A DNA stretch of 64,000 nucleotides from CAKZNE01 sp040222435 (GTDB lineage: Bacteria; Bacteroidota; Bacteroidia; Flavobacteriales; Schleiferiaceae), in assembly GCA_965212245.1 (NCBI GenBank), contig OZ243107.1, positions 2,232,001 through 2,296,000 on the forward strand. Direction: 5' to 3'. The notes beneath the pieces are model-generated. The model saw only the letters and a list, made by a program, of their open reading frames with translations. It was not told where the DNA came from and ran no database searches. Both the position numbers and the translations under genes were made by a program. Positions 36,697-44,592 of the stretch are shown in pieces (within the stretch, counting starts at the first letter, position 1; every line of letters starts with the position of its first letter).

Positions 36697-37191
36697 TCAA
36701 GTATGCAGCATTCTGCGTAAGGCAGCCATTTTAATGGCTGAAACAGCACACTCTATACCTTTATTGCCGTGTTTGCCTCCGGAACGGGCCCGGGATTGTT
36801 CAATAGTATTGTCCGTAAGCACGCAAAAGATAACCGGAGTATCATAGTCCAGGTTTAACTGAGATATTCCTTGTGTAACGCCCTCACATACAAAATCAAA
36901 GTGTTTGGTTTCTCCCTGTATAACGCAACCGATTACAATCACAGCATCAAAAATATCTTTCTGGCTGAGTAATTTGGCTCCGAAGGGTAATTCAAAGGTA
37001 CCCGGTACATTGATACGGGTAATCTGATCTTCGGGAGTGCCTGAGTCTAAAAGCGTATGAAAAGCTCCCTGGTATAAGGATTCAGTGATTTCATTATTCC
37101 ACTCCGAAACCACCAATCCAAAGCGCATGCCCGCAGTATCAGGCAACTCTTCCTTGTTAAAATCAGAAAGGTTTATTCCGGAGGTAGCCAC
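36697..37191 (-). CDS. ribH: 6,7-dimethyl-8-ribityllumazine synthase
   Basis: RibH condenses ribitylamino-uracil and dihydroxybutanone phosphate in riboflavin synthesis. The 164-residue protein has VSEWNNEIT, the phosphate-binding PGTFELPFGAK, the catalytic-His region GETKHFDFV, and the C-terminal NKGIECAVSAIKMA. The start is a GTG at 37191 whose G is shared with the TAG stop of the upstream TPR gene. Translational coupling is therefore likely. Confidence 0.95.
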   Translation of the reverse strand: MATSGINLSDFNKEELPDTAGMRFGLVVSEWNNEITESLYQGAFHTLLDSGTPEDQITRINVPGTFELPFGAKLLSQKDIFDAVIVIGCVIQGETKHFDFVCEGVTQGISQLNLDYDTPVIFCVLTDNTIEQSRARSGGKHGNKGIECAVSAIKMAALRRMLHT

Positions 37192-37880
37192 TATGCGTTC
37201 ATTTGAGCCTCAACACGGGCAATGAACTTATCAATGTCAGCTGCCTGAGGACTACCCTTGAAATCTTTCTTAATACGATTAAAGTACTCCTTAGCCTTTT
37301 TAAGGTTGCCCTGTTCTTCGGCCAGGATACCTGCTTTTTTAAGATAAAAAGGCACAACCATTGAATTGGATTTACCACTTACCGCACGGTTGTAATAATC
37401 GAGGGCTTCTTCAGGCTGCTCCAGTTCCAGAAATGCGTCACCAATTGAGCCCGCAGCAATTACAGAAAAAACAGGGTCATCTAATTCAAAATCATCAAGA
37501 TAGGAAATGGCATTTTCAAATTCTCCGATGTTCAGGTAACTAACCCCAGCATAATAATTAGCCATATTCCCTGCTTTGGTACCGCTGTACTCAGAAGCTA
37601 CATCTATAAATCCTAAACTCTGGCCATCCCCGTTAAGGGCAAGCTTAAGGGAATCTTGTTCAAAGTAGCTCTGAGCCTTATAAATTTCCTCACTAGCCTC
37701 CATTTCACGAGGCTCCTGATATAATTTTAGGTAAGCGAAGTAACCCGCTACTATCACAAATAAACCACCAACTATAAAAGTGATGCTTTTTCTATTCTCT
37801 TCAAGATATCTTTCCACACGGGTCAGGGACTGACCTACGTCTACAATTACATCTTCTTCCTGGTTTTTCTTTTTGGCCAT
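37191..37880 (-). CDS. membrane-anchored tetratricopeptide protein (YfgM-like)
   Basis: The 229-residue protein has a cytoplasmic N-terminus, one membrane helix (about 34-50), and a periplasmic TPR solenoid (about 90-228, with repeats such as NYYAGVSYLNIGEFENAISYL and EQPEEALDYYNRAV). This topology matches the YfgM/ancillary SecYEG chaperone group. A CAAAAATA -7 like element (37909-37916) with a CAA about 18 bp away lies before the start. It is divergent from recF and coupled to ribH downstream. Confidence 0.85.
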   Translation of the reverse strand: MAKKKNQEEDVIVDVGQSLTRVERYLEENRKSITFIVGGLFVIVAGYFAYLKLYQEPREMEASEEIYKAQSYFEQDSLKLALNGDGQSLGFIDVASEYSGTKAGNMANYYAGVSYLNIGEFENAISYLDDFELDDPVFSVIAAGSIGDAFLELEQPEEALDYYNRAVSGKSNSMVVPFYLKKAGILAEEQGNLKKAKEYFNRIKKDFKGSPQAADIDKFIARVEAQMNA

Positions 37881-37979
37881 TCTAGTTCAGCATGTTTCTT
37901 AAGAGGCGCAAAAATAAATTTTTTTTCCTAAGCCCAATACTTTAGACTGCCTACAAATCCTTTAATTTTGAAAACTGCT

Positions 37980-39083
37980 ATGTATTTAAAATCCCTGCGC
38001 ATCATAAATTTTAAGAACTGGCCTCAAATGGAGCTCAGTTTTCATGATAAACTCAATTGTTTGGTGGGTCCGAACGGTTCAGGAAAAACCAATGTATTGG
38101 ACGCTATACATTACCTGTCGGTATGTAAGAGTTATTTTAACCCGGCCGATATTCAGAATATTAAAGATGAAGAAGGCTTTTTTGTAGTAGAAGGAGATTT
38201 TATAAAGGAGGAAGAGCACAACTATCATATTTATTGTGGTGTAAAAAGAGGGCAGAAGAAGATTTTCAGAAAGAATAAGAAGGATTATAAAAAACTGGCG
38301 GAACACATCGGGCAATTTCCCTCAGTAATTATTTCCCCCTATGACCGTGACCTGATCACAGAAGGATCAGATGTAAGGCGTAAGTTTATGGATACCGTAA
38401 TAAGTCAGTCTGATCCGTTGTACCTGGATCACTTGATCCGGTATAATAAAACGGTGCAGCAGCGGAATGCATTATTGAAATTTTTTGCCGCCAATCACCA
38501 ATTTGATGCTGAAAACCTGGCCATTTATAATAATCAGATGGCTGAGCATGCTCCTTACATTTTCAGTAAGCGAAAGGAGTTCGGGGAAATGCTGGGCCAA
38601 AAGATGGCCTATTATTACGGCTTAATAGCCCCGGATTTAGAGAGTACTATGGTCAATTATGTAAGCCAGTTGGCAGATGAGGATCTGGAAGTATTATTGG
38701 AGCATAATGTAAGCAAAGACCGGGTAAACCAATACACCGGTGTGGGTATTCACAAAGATGATCTTGACTTTAGTATTAATGATAAGGGGCTGAAAAAATT
38801 TGGTTCACAGGGGCAACAAAAATCATTTCTTATTGCACTGAAGCTGGCTCAATATGATTTTCTGGCTCAGAAACAAAGCGTAAAGCCTCTTTTGCTGTTG
38901 GACGATATTTTTGATAAGCTGGATGAACAAAGAGTGGAGCAATTGGTAAAGCTGGTGCATGATGAGTCTTTTGGGCAGATTTTTATAACCGATACCCATG
39001 CAGAAAGAACAGAAGCTTTGATCCGGAAGATAAGTGAAAGTTATCTTCTGTTCAAGGTAAACCAAGGAGAAGTGGTAGAATGA
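37980..39083 (+). CDS. recF: DNA replication and repair protein RecF
   Basis: RecF is an SMC-like ATPase acting at ssDNA gaps with RecO/R. The 367-residue protein begins MYLKSLRIINFKNW, has Walker A GPNGSGKTN (30-38), the GSQGQQKS signature, and Walker B LLLLDDIFDKLD. ATG 37980 is chosen because an in-frame TTG at 37968 lies inside a TAATTTTG -7 element (37963-37970). The mRNA may be nearly leaderless. The stop overlaps the DUF721 start by 4 bp. Confidence 0.94.
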   Translation: MYLKSLRIINFKNWPQMELSFHDKLNCLVGPNGSGKTNVLDAIHYLSVCKSYFNPADIQNIKDEEGFFVVEGDFIKEEEHNYHIYCGVKRGQKKIFRKNKKDYKKLAEHIGQFPSVIISPYDRDLITEGSDVRRKFMDTVISQSDPLYLDHLIRYNKTVQQRNALLKFFAANHQFDAENLAIYNNQMAEHAPYIFSKRKEFGEMLGQKMAYYYGLIAPDLESTMVNYVSQLADEDLEVLLEHNVSKDRVNQYTGVGIHKDDLDFSINDKGLKKFGSQGQQKSFLIALKLAQYDFLAQKQSVKPLLLLDDIFDKLDEQRVEQLVKLVHDESFGQIFITDTHAERTEALIRKISESYLLFKVNQGEVVE

Positions 39084-39370
39084 AAAAGGATAACCAACAA
39101 AGCCTGGGAGATGCTATTCGCTCTTTTTTAGCGGCTCATAACCTGGAGGATAAATACCTGGAAACTGAAATATACAGTCGTTGGGATGAACTTGCCGGCC
39201 GCGCGATCAATGTAAAAACCCGTAAGGTAAATTTCAGGGAAGGGGTGTTAACCGTATTCCTTTCTTCAGCTACGCTAAGACAGGAATTAAGTATGAGAAG
39301 GGCGGAAATGATAGAGCGTTTAAACCAACGCATACGCAATTCACCGGTACGTGAATTGGTTTTTAAATAA
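39080..39370 (+). CDS. DUF721 family protein
   Basis: This 96-residue protein matches DUF721, also called DciA-like: SRWDELAGRAINVKTRKVNF, then GVLTVFLSSATLRQELSMRR. DciA-type proteins recruit replicative helicase in some bacteria; here the role is inferred only from the family. It is translationally coupled to recF (4-bp overlap), a common Bacteroidota arrangement. Confidence 0.88.
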   Translation: MKKDNQQSLGDAIRSFLAAHNLEDKYLETEIYSRWDELAGRAINVKTRKVNFREGVLTVFLSSATLRQELSMRRAEMIERLNQRIRNSPVRELVFK

Positions 39371-39372
39371 AA

Positions 39373-39397
39373 AAGGCCGCTTTTTTAGAGCAGCCTT
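39373..39397. terminator. putative bidirectional terminator
   Basis: An imperfect hairpin (AAGGC-C-GC / GC-A-GCCTT) with A-rich left flank and moderate T content on the right lies between convergent DUF721 and ndk. It is weaker than the other terminators here. Confidence 0.5.
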
Positions 39398-39421
39398 ATT
39401 ACTAAGTTTTAAAACCGGTTT

Positions 39422-39841
39422 TTAGAAACGCTGGCGGGTGCTGAAAAAGAAGTTCCCTTCTATTTGAGCGTTTTCGTCAGAATCACTTCCGTGAATAGCA
39501 TTAGCCGCAATGGAGGTAGCGTAAAGTTTACGGATAGTACCTTCCTCAGCTTCTGCGGGGTTAGTAGCTCCAATAAGTTTGCGAAAATCTTCAACCGCAT
39601 TATCTTTTTCAAGAATGGCTGCCACAATAGGACCTGAAGTCATGTAATCCACCAGTTCACCAAAAAAAGGTCTTTCACGGTGAACAGCGTAAAACTGCTG
39701 CGCATCCTTGCGTGATAATTGTGTCATTGCCATGGCCTCAATACGGAAACCTGCGCCATTTATTTTTTCCAGAATAGCGCCAATATGTCCGTTTTCCACG
39801 GCATCAGGCTTAATCATCGTAAAAGTCTTGTTATTTGCCAT
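39422..39841 (-). CDS. ndk: nucleoside diphosphate kinase
   Basis: Ndk equilibrates NTP pools. The 139-residue protein has MIKPDAVENGHIGAIL at the start and the catalytic H117 in NAIHGSDS. The length is normal. It is convergent with the recF-DUF721 pair and monocistronic. Confidence 0.97.
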   Translation of the reverse strand: MANNKTFTMIKPDAVENGHIGAILEKINGAGFRIEAMAMTQLSRKDAQQFYAVHRERPFFGELVDYMTSGPIVAAILEKDNAVEDFRKLIGATNPAEAEEGTIRKLYATSIAANAIHGSDSDENAQIEGNFFFSTRQRF

Positions 39842-40045
39842 TACTTATGTTCTTGTTAGCTTAAATTATTCAAGGGCGCGAAAGTAATAATATTCAACAT
39901 ATTACTTGTCAACACAGCGTTAATTGAGGGGTATGACTTCTTAAAAAAGTCTGGAGATGTGAACTTTTTAAAAAAAATGTGGGTTATAGCCAACGTATGA
40001 CGACTTTTGCACGTCATAGTAAGTATAAATAACAAAGCCAATAAC

Positions 40046-40876
40046 ATGAAAAAGTTAAAATTATTTGCCCTGGGTCTTTTAAGCTCAGGTTTAGTGCTAA
40101 CATCTTGTCAAAAAGACGAGGATGAGGATGTAGGTCCTATTATATCTGTTACCACCACATCTGGTGATGTAATAGCCAGTGCTGATGCCGAAGTAATGGT
40201 GACTCCCGGAGCTGAGGTTACTTTCAACTGGGAAGCACGCAGAGGGGATTCAGATCTTCAGGATTTTGAAGTAACTCTTGACGGTACTCCTATAGCTGTT
40301 GAAACGAATAGTGGAGAGCAATTGCCTTATGAGAACATTTCGGCAAGTGATAATAGCCTCTATATAGATGGTATTACCATTACCGGTCCTCCTATTAAGG
40401 GTTCAAAAGAATATACCTTTAAAATTACAGACGAAAATGGTCTTTCTGCTTCCAGAGCAGTTACCATTACTACAGAGCCTGAAACTACAGACCTGGCTGC
40501 AGCTGAAGACTTTACCTGGACCAGAGTGGGAGGTACTGCTGCTGTTGGCTTGGCTCAGTTTGGATTGAAATGGGAATCGAATTCACAAACCAGTGCTATT
40601 GTAACTAAGGATGATGCTACAAAAATGGTAAACCTTGGTGCTGCTGCCTGGACTTCTATTTCAACCGTAGAAGGATTGGATGCTGCTATTGTAGCTGCGG
40701 CTGAACTGGCGCAGTATACCGGTGTATCGGTAACTCAGGATGGTACATATGATGATGTTTTGGGTGTACGTAAAAGTGATGGGACGATCTATATGCTTCA
40801 CGTAACCAGCGGTGATGTACAAACAAGTGGTTCAGGAACCACTATAACTATTGACGGTCAATACCGTACAGAATAA
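40046..40876 (+). CDS. surface lipoprotein of unknown function
   Basis: The 276-residue protein has a lipoprotein signal (about 1-18, lipobox LTSC). A CQKDEDED tail follows directly, closely matching the QKDDE-type lipoprotein export signal described in Capnocytophaga, so surface display is likely. The mature part is Thr/Ala-rich and beta-rich, with an Ig/cadherin-like stretch (YTFKITDENGLSASRAVTI), then a segment with no recognised domain. ATG 40046 is chosen for the signal peptide. A strong terminator follows. Confidence 0.78.
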   Translation: MKKLKLFALGLLSSGLVLTSCQKDEDEDVGPIISVTTTSGDVIASADAEVMVTPGAEVTFNWEARRGDSDLQDFEVTLDGTPIAVETNSGEQLPYENISASDNSLYIDGITITGPPIKGSKEYTFKITDENGLSASRAVTITTEPETTDLAAAEDFTWTRVGGTAAVGLAQFGLKWESNSQTSAIVTKDDATKMVNLGAAAWTSISTVEGLDAAIVAAAELAQYTGVSVTQDGTYDDVLGVRKSDGTIYMLHVTSGDVQTSGSGTTITIDGQYRTE

Positions 40877-40898
40877 GATCCTGAAATAAGCTTATATG

Positions 40899-40924
40899 AG
40901 CCCCGCTTTTGCGGGGCTTTTTTA
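40899..40924 (+). terminator. intrinsic terminator
   Basis: A perfect 8-bp GC-rich stem (AGCCCCGC / GCGGGGCT) with a TTTT loop is followed by a T6 tract, about 22 bp beyond the lipoprotein stop. Confidence 0.92.
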
Positions 40925-41015
40925 TTGGGTGTATAGATTTGGATTATGAAGTGTTTTTGTAAGATTAATCATTGCTGTTAAACTTTTTATAGATTTTTGC
41001 ACAAAATTCCTTGAA

Positions 41016-41741
41016 ATGAAACTGGATATCCTGGCCTTTGGGGCACACCCTGATGATGTAGAGATAAGTGCCGGAGGAACTATGGTCCGGCAAACCCAAT
41101 TGGGCTACAGCTGTGGAATAGTTGACCTCACACGGGGAGACCTTGGGACGCGGGGAACTCCTGAACTACGTGAAAAAGAAGCACAGGCTGCAGCAGCTAT
41201 CATGGGTGTAAAGGTCCGGGAGAATCTCAGGTTTCGCGATGGTTTTTTTAGAAATGATGAAGAACATCAGTTACACATCATAAGGCTGATCCGTAAATAT
41301 CGTCCGGAAATAGTGTTGGCCAACGCTCCAGTTGATCGTCATCCTGATCATGGCCGCGCAGGTGAGCTGGTAAAAACGGCATCTTTCCTGGCCGGTCTTC
41401 GTAAAATTGAGACCCTGGAAGAGGGTAAAGTTCAGGAGGCCTACCGCCCGCGTTTGGTACTGCACTATATTCAGTTTCAAAACCTCAAGCCAGATATTAT
41501 CCTTGATATTGGCGATACGCAGAGTATTAAGATGAAAGCTATTCAGGCTTATGGCTCTCAGTTTTATGATCCGGACTCAAAAGAACCTAAAACGGTGATA
41601 AGCAGTAAAGGGTTTCTCGAAAGTATAGAGTACCGGTCAAAAGATTTAGGCCGTTTAATAGGCACAGCTTATGGTGAAGGTTTTGTGAGTGCTCAGGATG
41701 TAGGTATTACAGACCTTTTGCATCTTCATTCAGTACGTTGA
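41016..41741 (+). CDS. bshB1: bacillithiol biosynthesis deacetylase BshB1
   Basis: BshB1 deacetylates GlcNAc-malate in bacillithiol synthesis. The 241-residue protein has the LmbE/PIG-L zinc motif AHPDD (10-14), followed by VEISAGGTM and DRHPDHGRA. It begins LDILAFGAHPDD as in typical Bacteroidota BshB1 proteins. No bshA or bshC gene is adjacent. Its final 35 bp overlap the convergent GT4 gene. Confidence 0.93.
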   Translation: MKLDILAFGAHPDDVEISAGGTMVRQTQLGYSCGIVDLTRGDLGTRGTPELREKEAQAAAAIMGVKVRENLRFRDGFFRNDEEHQLHIIRLIRKYRPEIVLANAPVDRHPDHGRAGELVKTASFLAGLRKIETLEEGKVQEAYRPRLVLHYIQFQNLKPDIILDIGDTQSIKMKAIQAYGSQFYDPDSKEPKTVISSKGFLESIEYRSKDLGRLIGTAYGEGFVSAQDVGITDLLHLHSVR

Positions 41742-42834
41742 GGTAAATATCTTTTAACGTAGTGGCCACTGCTTCATAGCTATATAATTTTCTTGCGGTG
41801 TCGGCTATTTCCTTTCGGTTATACTGTGTATAATTTTGCTGAATTCGGGATAGAGCCTGTGCCAATTCATCACAGTGGTCCGGAGTGACCAGTATTCCGT
41901 TTTTTTCAGTGATCTCTTCGTGAATACCACCAACACGGGTGCTAACTACCGGAATGCCTGAGCATAGCGCCTCCAGGATTACGCAGGGCTGATTCTCTAC
42001 ATGACTGGCCAAAACAAATACGTGCGCTTCACGCATTAAGCGGGCTATTTCTTTAGAGGGTTGTGCACCAAAAGTTTCGACTTTACCGTCAGAAATACCG
42101 CTTTGCTTCAGTTGCTTGTCTAATTCGAATAGATCACCATCACCCCCAATTTTCAGCTTGAAAACGACACCTTGTTCATCCAGTTTTTTAAAGGCCCGGA
42201 GAAGTCCGCTAATGTTCTTGGTTTCTTCATTCAAGGTGGAGATGTGCAAAAAAGTAAATACTTCAGGTAATTTTTCAGCCGGGTAAAAAGTATGGGCCTG
42301 CACCACGTTAGACACTTTTTTCCATTTTACAGAAGGTTCAAAAGATTGCAGCCCATCCCCCAGGTTTTGAGATACCGGCAGGACAAGGTCCGCTTTGCCA
42401 AGTACTTTTTTAGCTATCCATTTCTGCCAGGCATTCCATTGAAATCTGGATGCCGGAAGATAACCGGTGAAGTGTTCTGTTACTACGTATGGCTTTTTAA
42501 GGCGTAAGGCCATAAACCCTGCCGGATAAGCTACATTTACATGAATCACATCAAATGATGAATTTGCTGAAACGTATTGGTATGCTTTTCTAAGAGCTGC
42601 ATAGTAACTCCAAAAAGGTAACTTCTTGGTATAGAAGGCTACTACCTCAGTGAACGGATTGTTTGGCGTGAGTTCTATTTGGTCTGAATCTGATTCAACT
42701 GCTGCTATAACGGTTACTTCAGCAACGGAAGCTACTGCCACAGCATGACGTTGGATAAAATTACCTAAATGTGGATTTTCCCGCGAAGGATACCAACTGC
42801 ATATAAATAATACACGAAGCTTGGGAATACTCAT
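41707..42834 (-). CDS. family 4 glycosyltransferase
   Basis: The 375-residue GT-B enzyme opens with VLFICSWYPSRENPHLGNFIQRHA. It shows the C-terminal nucleotide-sugar site EALCSGIPVVSTRVGGIHE, and HIST plus KIGGDGDLFELDKQL in the linker region. It differs from BshA despite sitting beside bshB1. ATG 42834 is chosen because a CAAAAGTA -7 element lies just 5 bp upstream. It probably acts in envelope or exopolysaccharide synthesis. Confidence 0.86.
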   Translation of the reverse strand: MSIPKLRVLFICSWYPSRENPHLGNFIQRHAVAVASVAEVTVIAAVESDSDQIELTPNNPFTEVVAFYTKKLPFWSYYAALRKAYQYVSANSSFDVIHVNVAYPAGFMALRLKKPYVVTEHFTGYLPASRFQWNAWQKWIAKKVLGKADLVLPVSQNLGDGLQSFEPSVKWKKVSNVVQAHTFYPAEKLPEVFTFLHISTLNEETKNISGLLRAFKKLDEQGVVFKLKIGGDGDLFELDKQLKQSGISDGKVETFGAQPSKEIARLMREAHVFVLASHVENQPCVILEALCSGIPVVSTRVGGIHEEITEKNGILVTPDHCDELAQALSRIQQNYTQYNRKEIADTARKLYSYEAVATTLKDIYLNVLNEDAKGL

Positions 42835-42839
42835 ACGGG

Positions 42840-42869
42840 CAAAAGTAGGTGATGGGGAAGTAATGCAAA
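42840..42869 (-). promoter_or_regulatory. promoter of the GT4 gene
   Basis: CAAAAGTA at 42840-42847 (TACTTTTG on the minus strand) is separated by 18 bp from CAAA at 42866-42869 (TTTG). The -7 element ends 5 bp before the start codon. Confidence 0.65.
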
Positions 42870-42871
42870 AC

Positions 42872-42907
42872 AAAAAAACCTTTGCCGGGAAAAGCAAAGG
42901 TTTTTTT
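42872..42907 (-). terminator. terminator of tRNA-His
   Basis: A perfect 10-bp stem (AAACCTTTGC / GCAAAGGTTT) with an 8-nt loop is flanked by A and T tracts. On the minus strand it stops transcription from tRNA-His, about 10 bp past the tRNA 3' end. It could also work in the plus direction. Confidence 0.85.
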
Positions 42908-42913
42908 AATTAG

Positions 42914-42988
42914 GGTGGAAGATGGGTCTCGAACCCACGACCTCCTGAACCACAATCAGGCGCTCTAACCAACTGAGCTACAACCACC
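42914..42988 (-). tRNA. tRNA-His (GTG)
   Basis: The 75-nt gene folds as a cloverleaf. The anticodon stem CCTGA/TCAGG holds a TTGTGGT loop, giving anticodon GTG. The D-arm (GCTCAGTTGGTTAGAGC), T-arm (GTGGG/CCCAT) and the His-specific extra G-1 opposite C73 are present. CCA is not encoded. The acceptor stem has two consecutive U-U oppositions at positions 5-68 and 6-67, which is odd. A -7 like CAAATATA lies at 43029-43036. Confidence 0.93.
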
Positions 42989-43075
42989 ATTTTAAGTTAA
43001 CCGCATATAGCAGTTTAAAACAGGGGTGCAAATATAATAAAAATGCGAATCTGGAAAACCCAAATAGAAAAACAG

Positions 43076-43531
43076 TTAATGTTTTTTATGACGTCCGGAC
43101 AGGTGATGAATCAGCTTCTTTTTAAATTCCATTTCAGCTTTATAAAGCAATGCAACCTTCTGAATGGGAATAACGGCTTTAAACTTTGAATAGTAAGCTT
43201 CACGCAGGTCCAATAACTTCCGTTGACGATTCAGTTCCTCAAGTATTAGTTTTTCCGCTTCACTGTCCGTCATATCCTCAATAGGCTTATCGCCTTGCCT
43301 GCGGTGTGAAAGCTCTTTCAGGCGGTTCCCTTGTATTTTATCCAGCTCGTTGCGATACTGGTTGTAAATGGGCCAAAACTGTTGAGCCTCTTCTGGCTGA
43401 AGATCTAGTTTTTCAGTAATAAACTGCGCGCGTAAAGCTTCTATTCTGGCATTTGAATTTTCAGGTTTTTGGGCCTTAGCTATAAAAGCGAGCGGTAAAA
43501 TTAAAAGCAGTAAGCGTAGTTTAGTTTTCAT
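43076..43531 (-). CDS. Spy/CpxP-like periplasmic protein
   Basis: This 151-residue protein has a signal peptide (1-20, FIAKAQ) and an all-helical mature part with LDLQPEEAQQFWPIYNQYRNE (about 42-62) and a C-terminal LREAYYSKFKAVIP helix. This matches Spy-like chaperone or sensor proteins that accompany ECF sigma factors in Bacteroidota. Its start overlaps the anti-sigma gene by 11 bp, so the three genes form a stress-response module. Confidence 0.8.
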   Translation of the reverse strand: MKTKLRLLLLILPLAFIAKAQKPENSNARIEALRAQFITEKLDLQPEEAQQFWPIYNQYRNELDKIQGNRLKELSHRRQGDKPIEDMTDSEAEKLILEELNRQRKLLDLREAYYSKFKAVIPIQKVALLYKAEMEFKKKLIHHLSGRHKKH

Positions 43532-43958
43532 AATCCATATATAAAGTAGTCTCGTCTATTCCGGAGGTGGTCAAAAAATTCAGGATCTCCTCTTCCGGTA
43601 CCTCTTCTAAATTCAGTTCAGTGGAGTTTTCCCTCCATACTTCAGCTATAAGTGGTTCTTCCAAACCGTATACATATTCATTGTTCAGATAAGTGGCAAT
43701 GCTATCTTCAGGCAGGTCATACAATGTGTAAGGGTCCGAAAAATCCGTAGGTTGGTTAAAGTATACAAACATACCCAGAGCTAATATTGCTGCGGCACTT
43801 AACCATAGTACGGACTTTTTCCAGACCACCTTCGGTTGCTGATAGATCGCTGTTTCCCGCGCCTGGGAAAGCATGCGTGCTTTATTCTGATCAAAGTACC
43901 CTGTGGGAACTTTCATGGATCCCCTCAACTTCGTTTTATATTCTTCCGGCTCTTTCAT
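43521..43958 (-). CDS. anti-sigma factor-like membrane protein
   Basis: The 145-residue protein has a short cytoplasmic N-terminus, one membrane helix (about 50-66) and an acidic periplasmic domain of about 75 residues. No zinc-binding HxxxCxxC motif is seen, so it is not a ZAS-type anti-sigma. Its position directly after the ECF sigma gene (35-bp gap) and overlap with the Spy-like gene support the role. Confidence 0.72.
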   Translation of the reverse strand: MKEPEEYKTKLRGSMKVPTGYFDQNKARMLSQARETAIYQQPKVVWKKSVLWLSAAAILALGMFVYFNQPTDFSDPYTLYDLPEDSIATYLNNEYVYGLEEPLIAEVWRENSTELNLEEVPEEEILNFLTTSGIDETTLYMDYEN

Positions 43959-43993
43959 TACCTGGTGATAAGATAAGTTTACACTCCAAAGGT

Positions 43994-44530
43994 TTAATCA
44001 TCTCCCAAAAACCTACGTATCTTTTGAACAGCATGATGGTAAGAGGCTTTTAAAGCACCTACCGAAGTGTTCAAGGCTTCAGATATTTCTTCATATTTCA
44101 TATCCTCAAAATATTTGAGTTTAAATACTTCCTTTTGCTTACCGGGTAACTGATCAATAGCCTTCCATAGTAAGCGTACGGCTTCATCACCATCAAAATA
44201 AGGATCATTATCTAATTGCTGAATAAAGGGGCTTTCTTCCCCGGAAGCTCCGAAACGGTTCTTCTCTTTTTGAATAAAGGAGAGAGTTTCATTAGTTGCA
44301 ATACGATAAAGCCAGGTGTAGATACGGGATTCTCCCCTGAAACCAGCTAAGCCCTTCCATATTTTAATTAATGTATTCTGGAGTATATCATTGGTATTAT
44401 CGTGGCTGCCTACCATACCGCGAATATGCCAGTACAGGCGTTCCTGATAAGCATCTATAATACCCTCATACCCCTTCAGGCGGGTTTTTTCAGAACGGAT
44501 AAGTAAAATAAGCTTCTCTTCTTCCTTCAA
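43994..44530 (-). CDS. ECF-type RNA polymerase sigma factor
   Basis: The 178-residue sigma-70 family protein has region 2 (GIIDAYQERLYWHIRGMVGSH, then FRGESRIYTWLYRIATNE) and region 4 (LPGKQKEVFKLKYFEDMKYEEIS, then the helix-turn-helix TSVGALKASYHHAVQKIR). It likely controls envelope stress genes and its own operon (sigma, anti-sigma, Spy-like). The start is chosen at the only good ATG. Confidence 0.94.
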   Translation of the reverse strand: MKEEEKLILLIRSEKTRLKGYEGIIDAYQERLYWHIRGMVGSHDNTNDILQNTLIKIWKGLAGFRGESRIYTWLYRIATNETLSFIQKEKNRFGASGEESPFIQQLDNDPYFDGDEAVRLLWKAIDQLPGKQKEVFKLKYFEDMKYEEISEALNTSVGALKASYHHAVQKIRRFLGDD

Positions 44531-44592
44531 AAGCTAAACAATGTTGGCTGTATGACCGCATACAATGCCTTTGGTTTAACTAAAGGAAGCAA

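Noticed and set aside
41707..41741. Convergent overlap of bshB1 and GT4 as evidence of a gene fusion or frameshift
   Set aside because: Both frames end normally in their family-typical C-termini; a 35-bp tail overlap is common in compact genomes.
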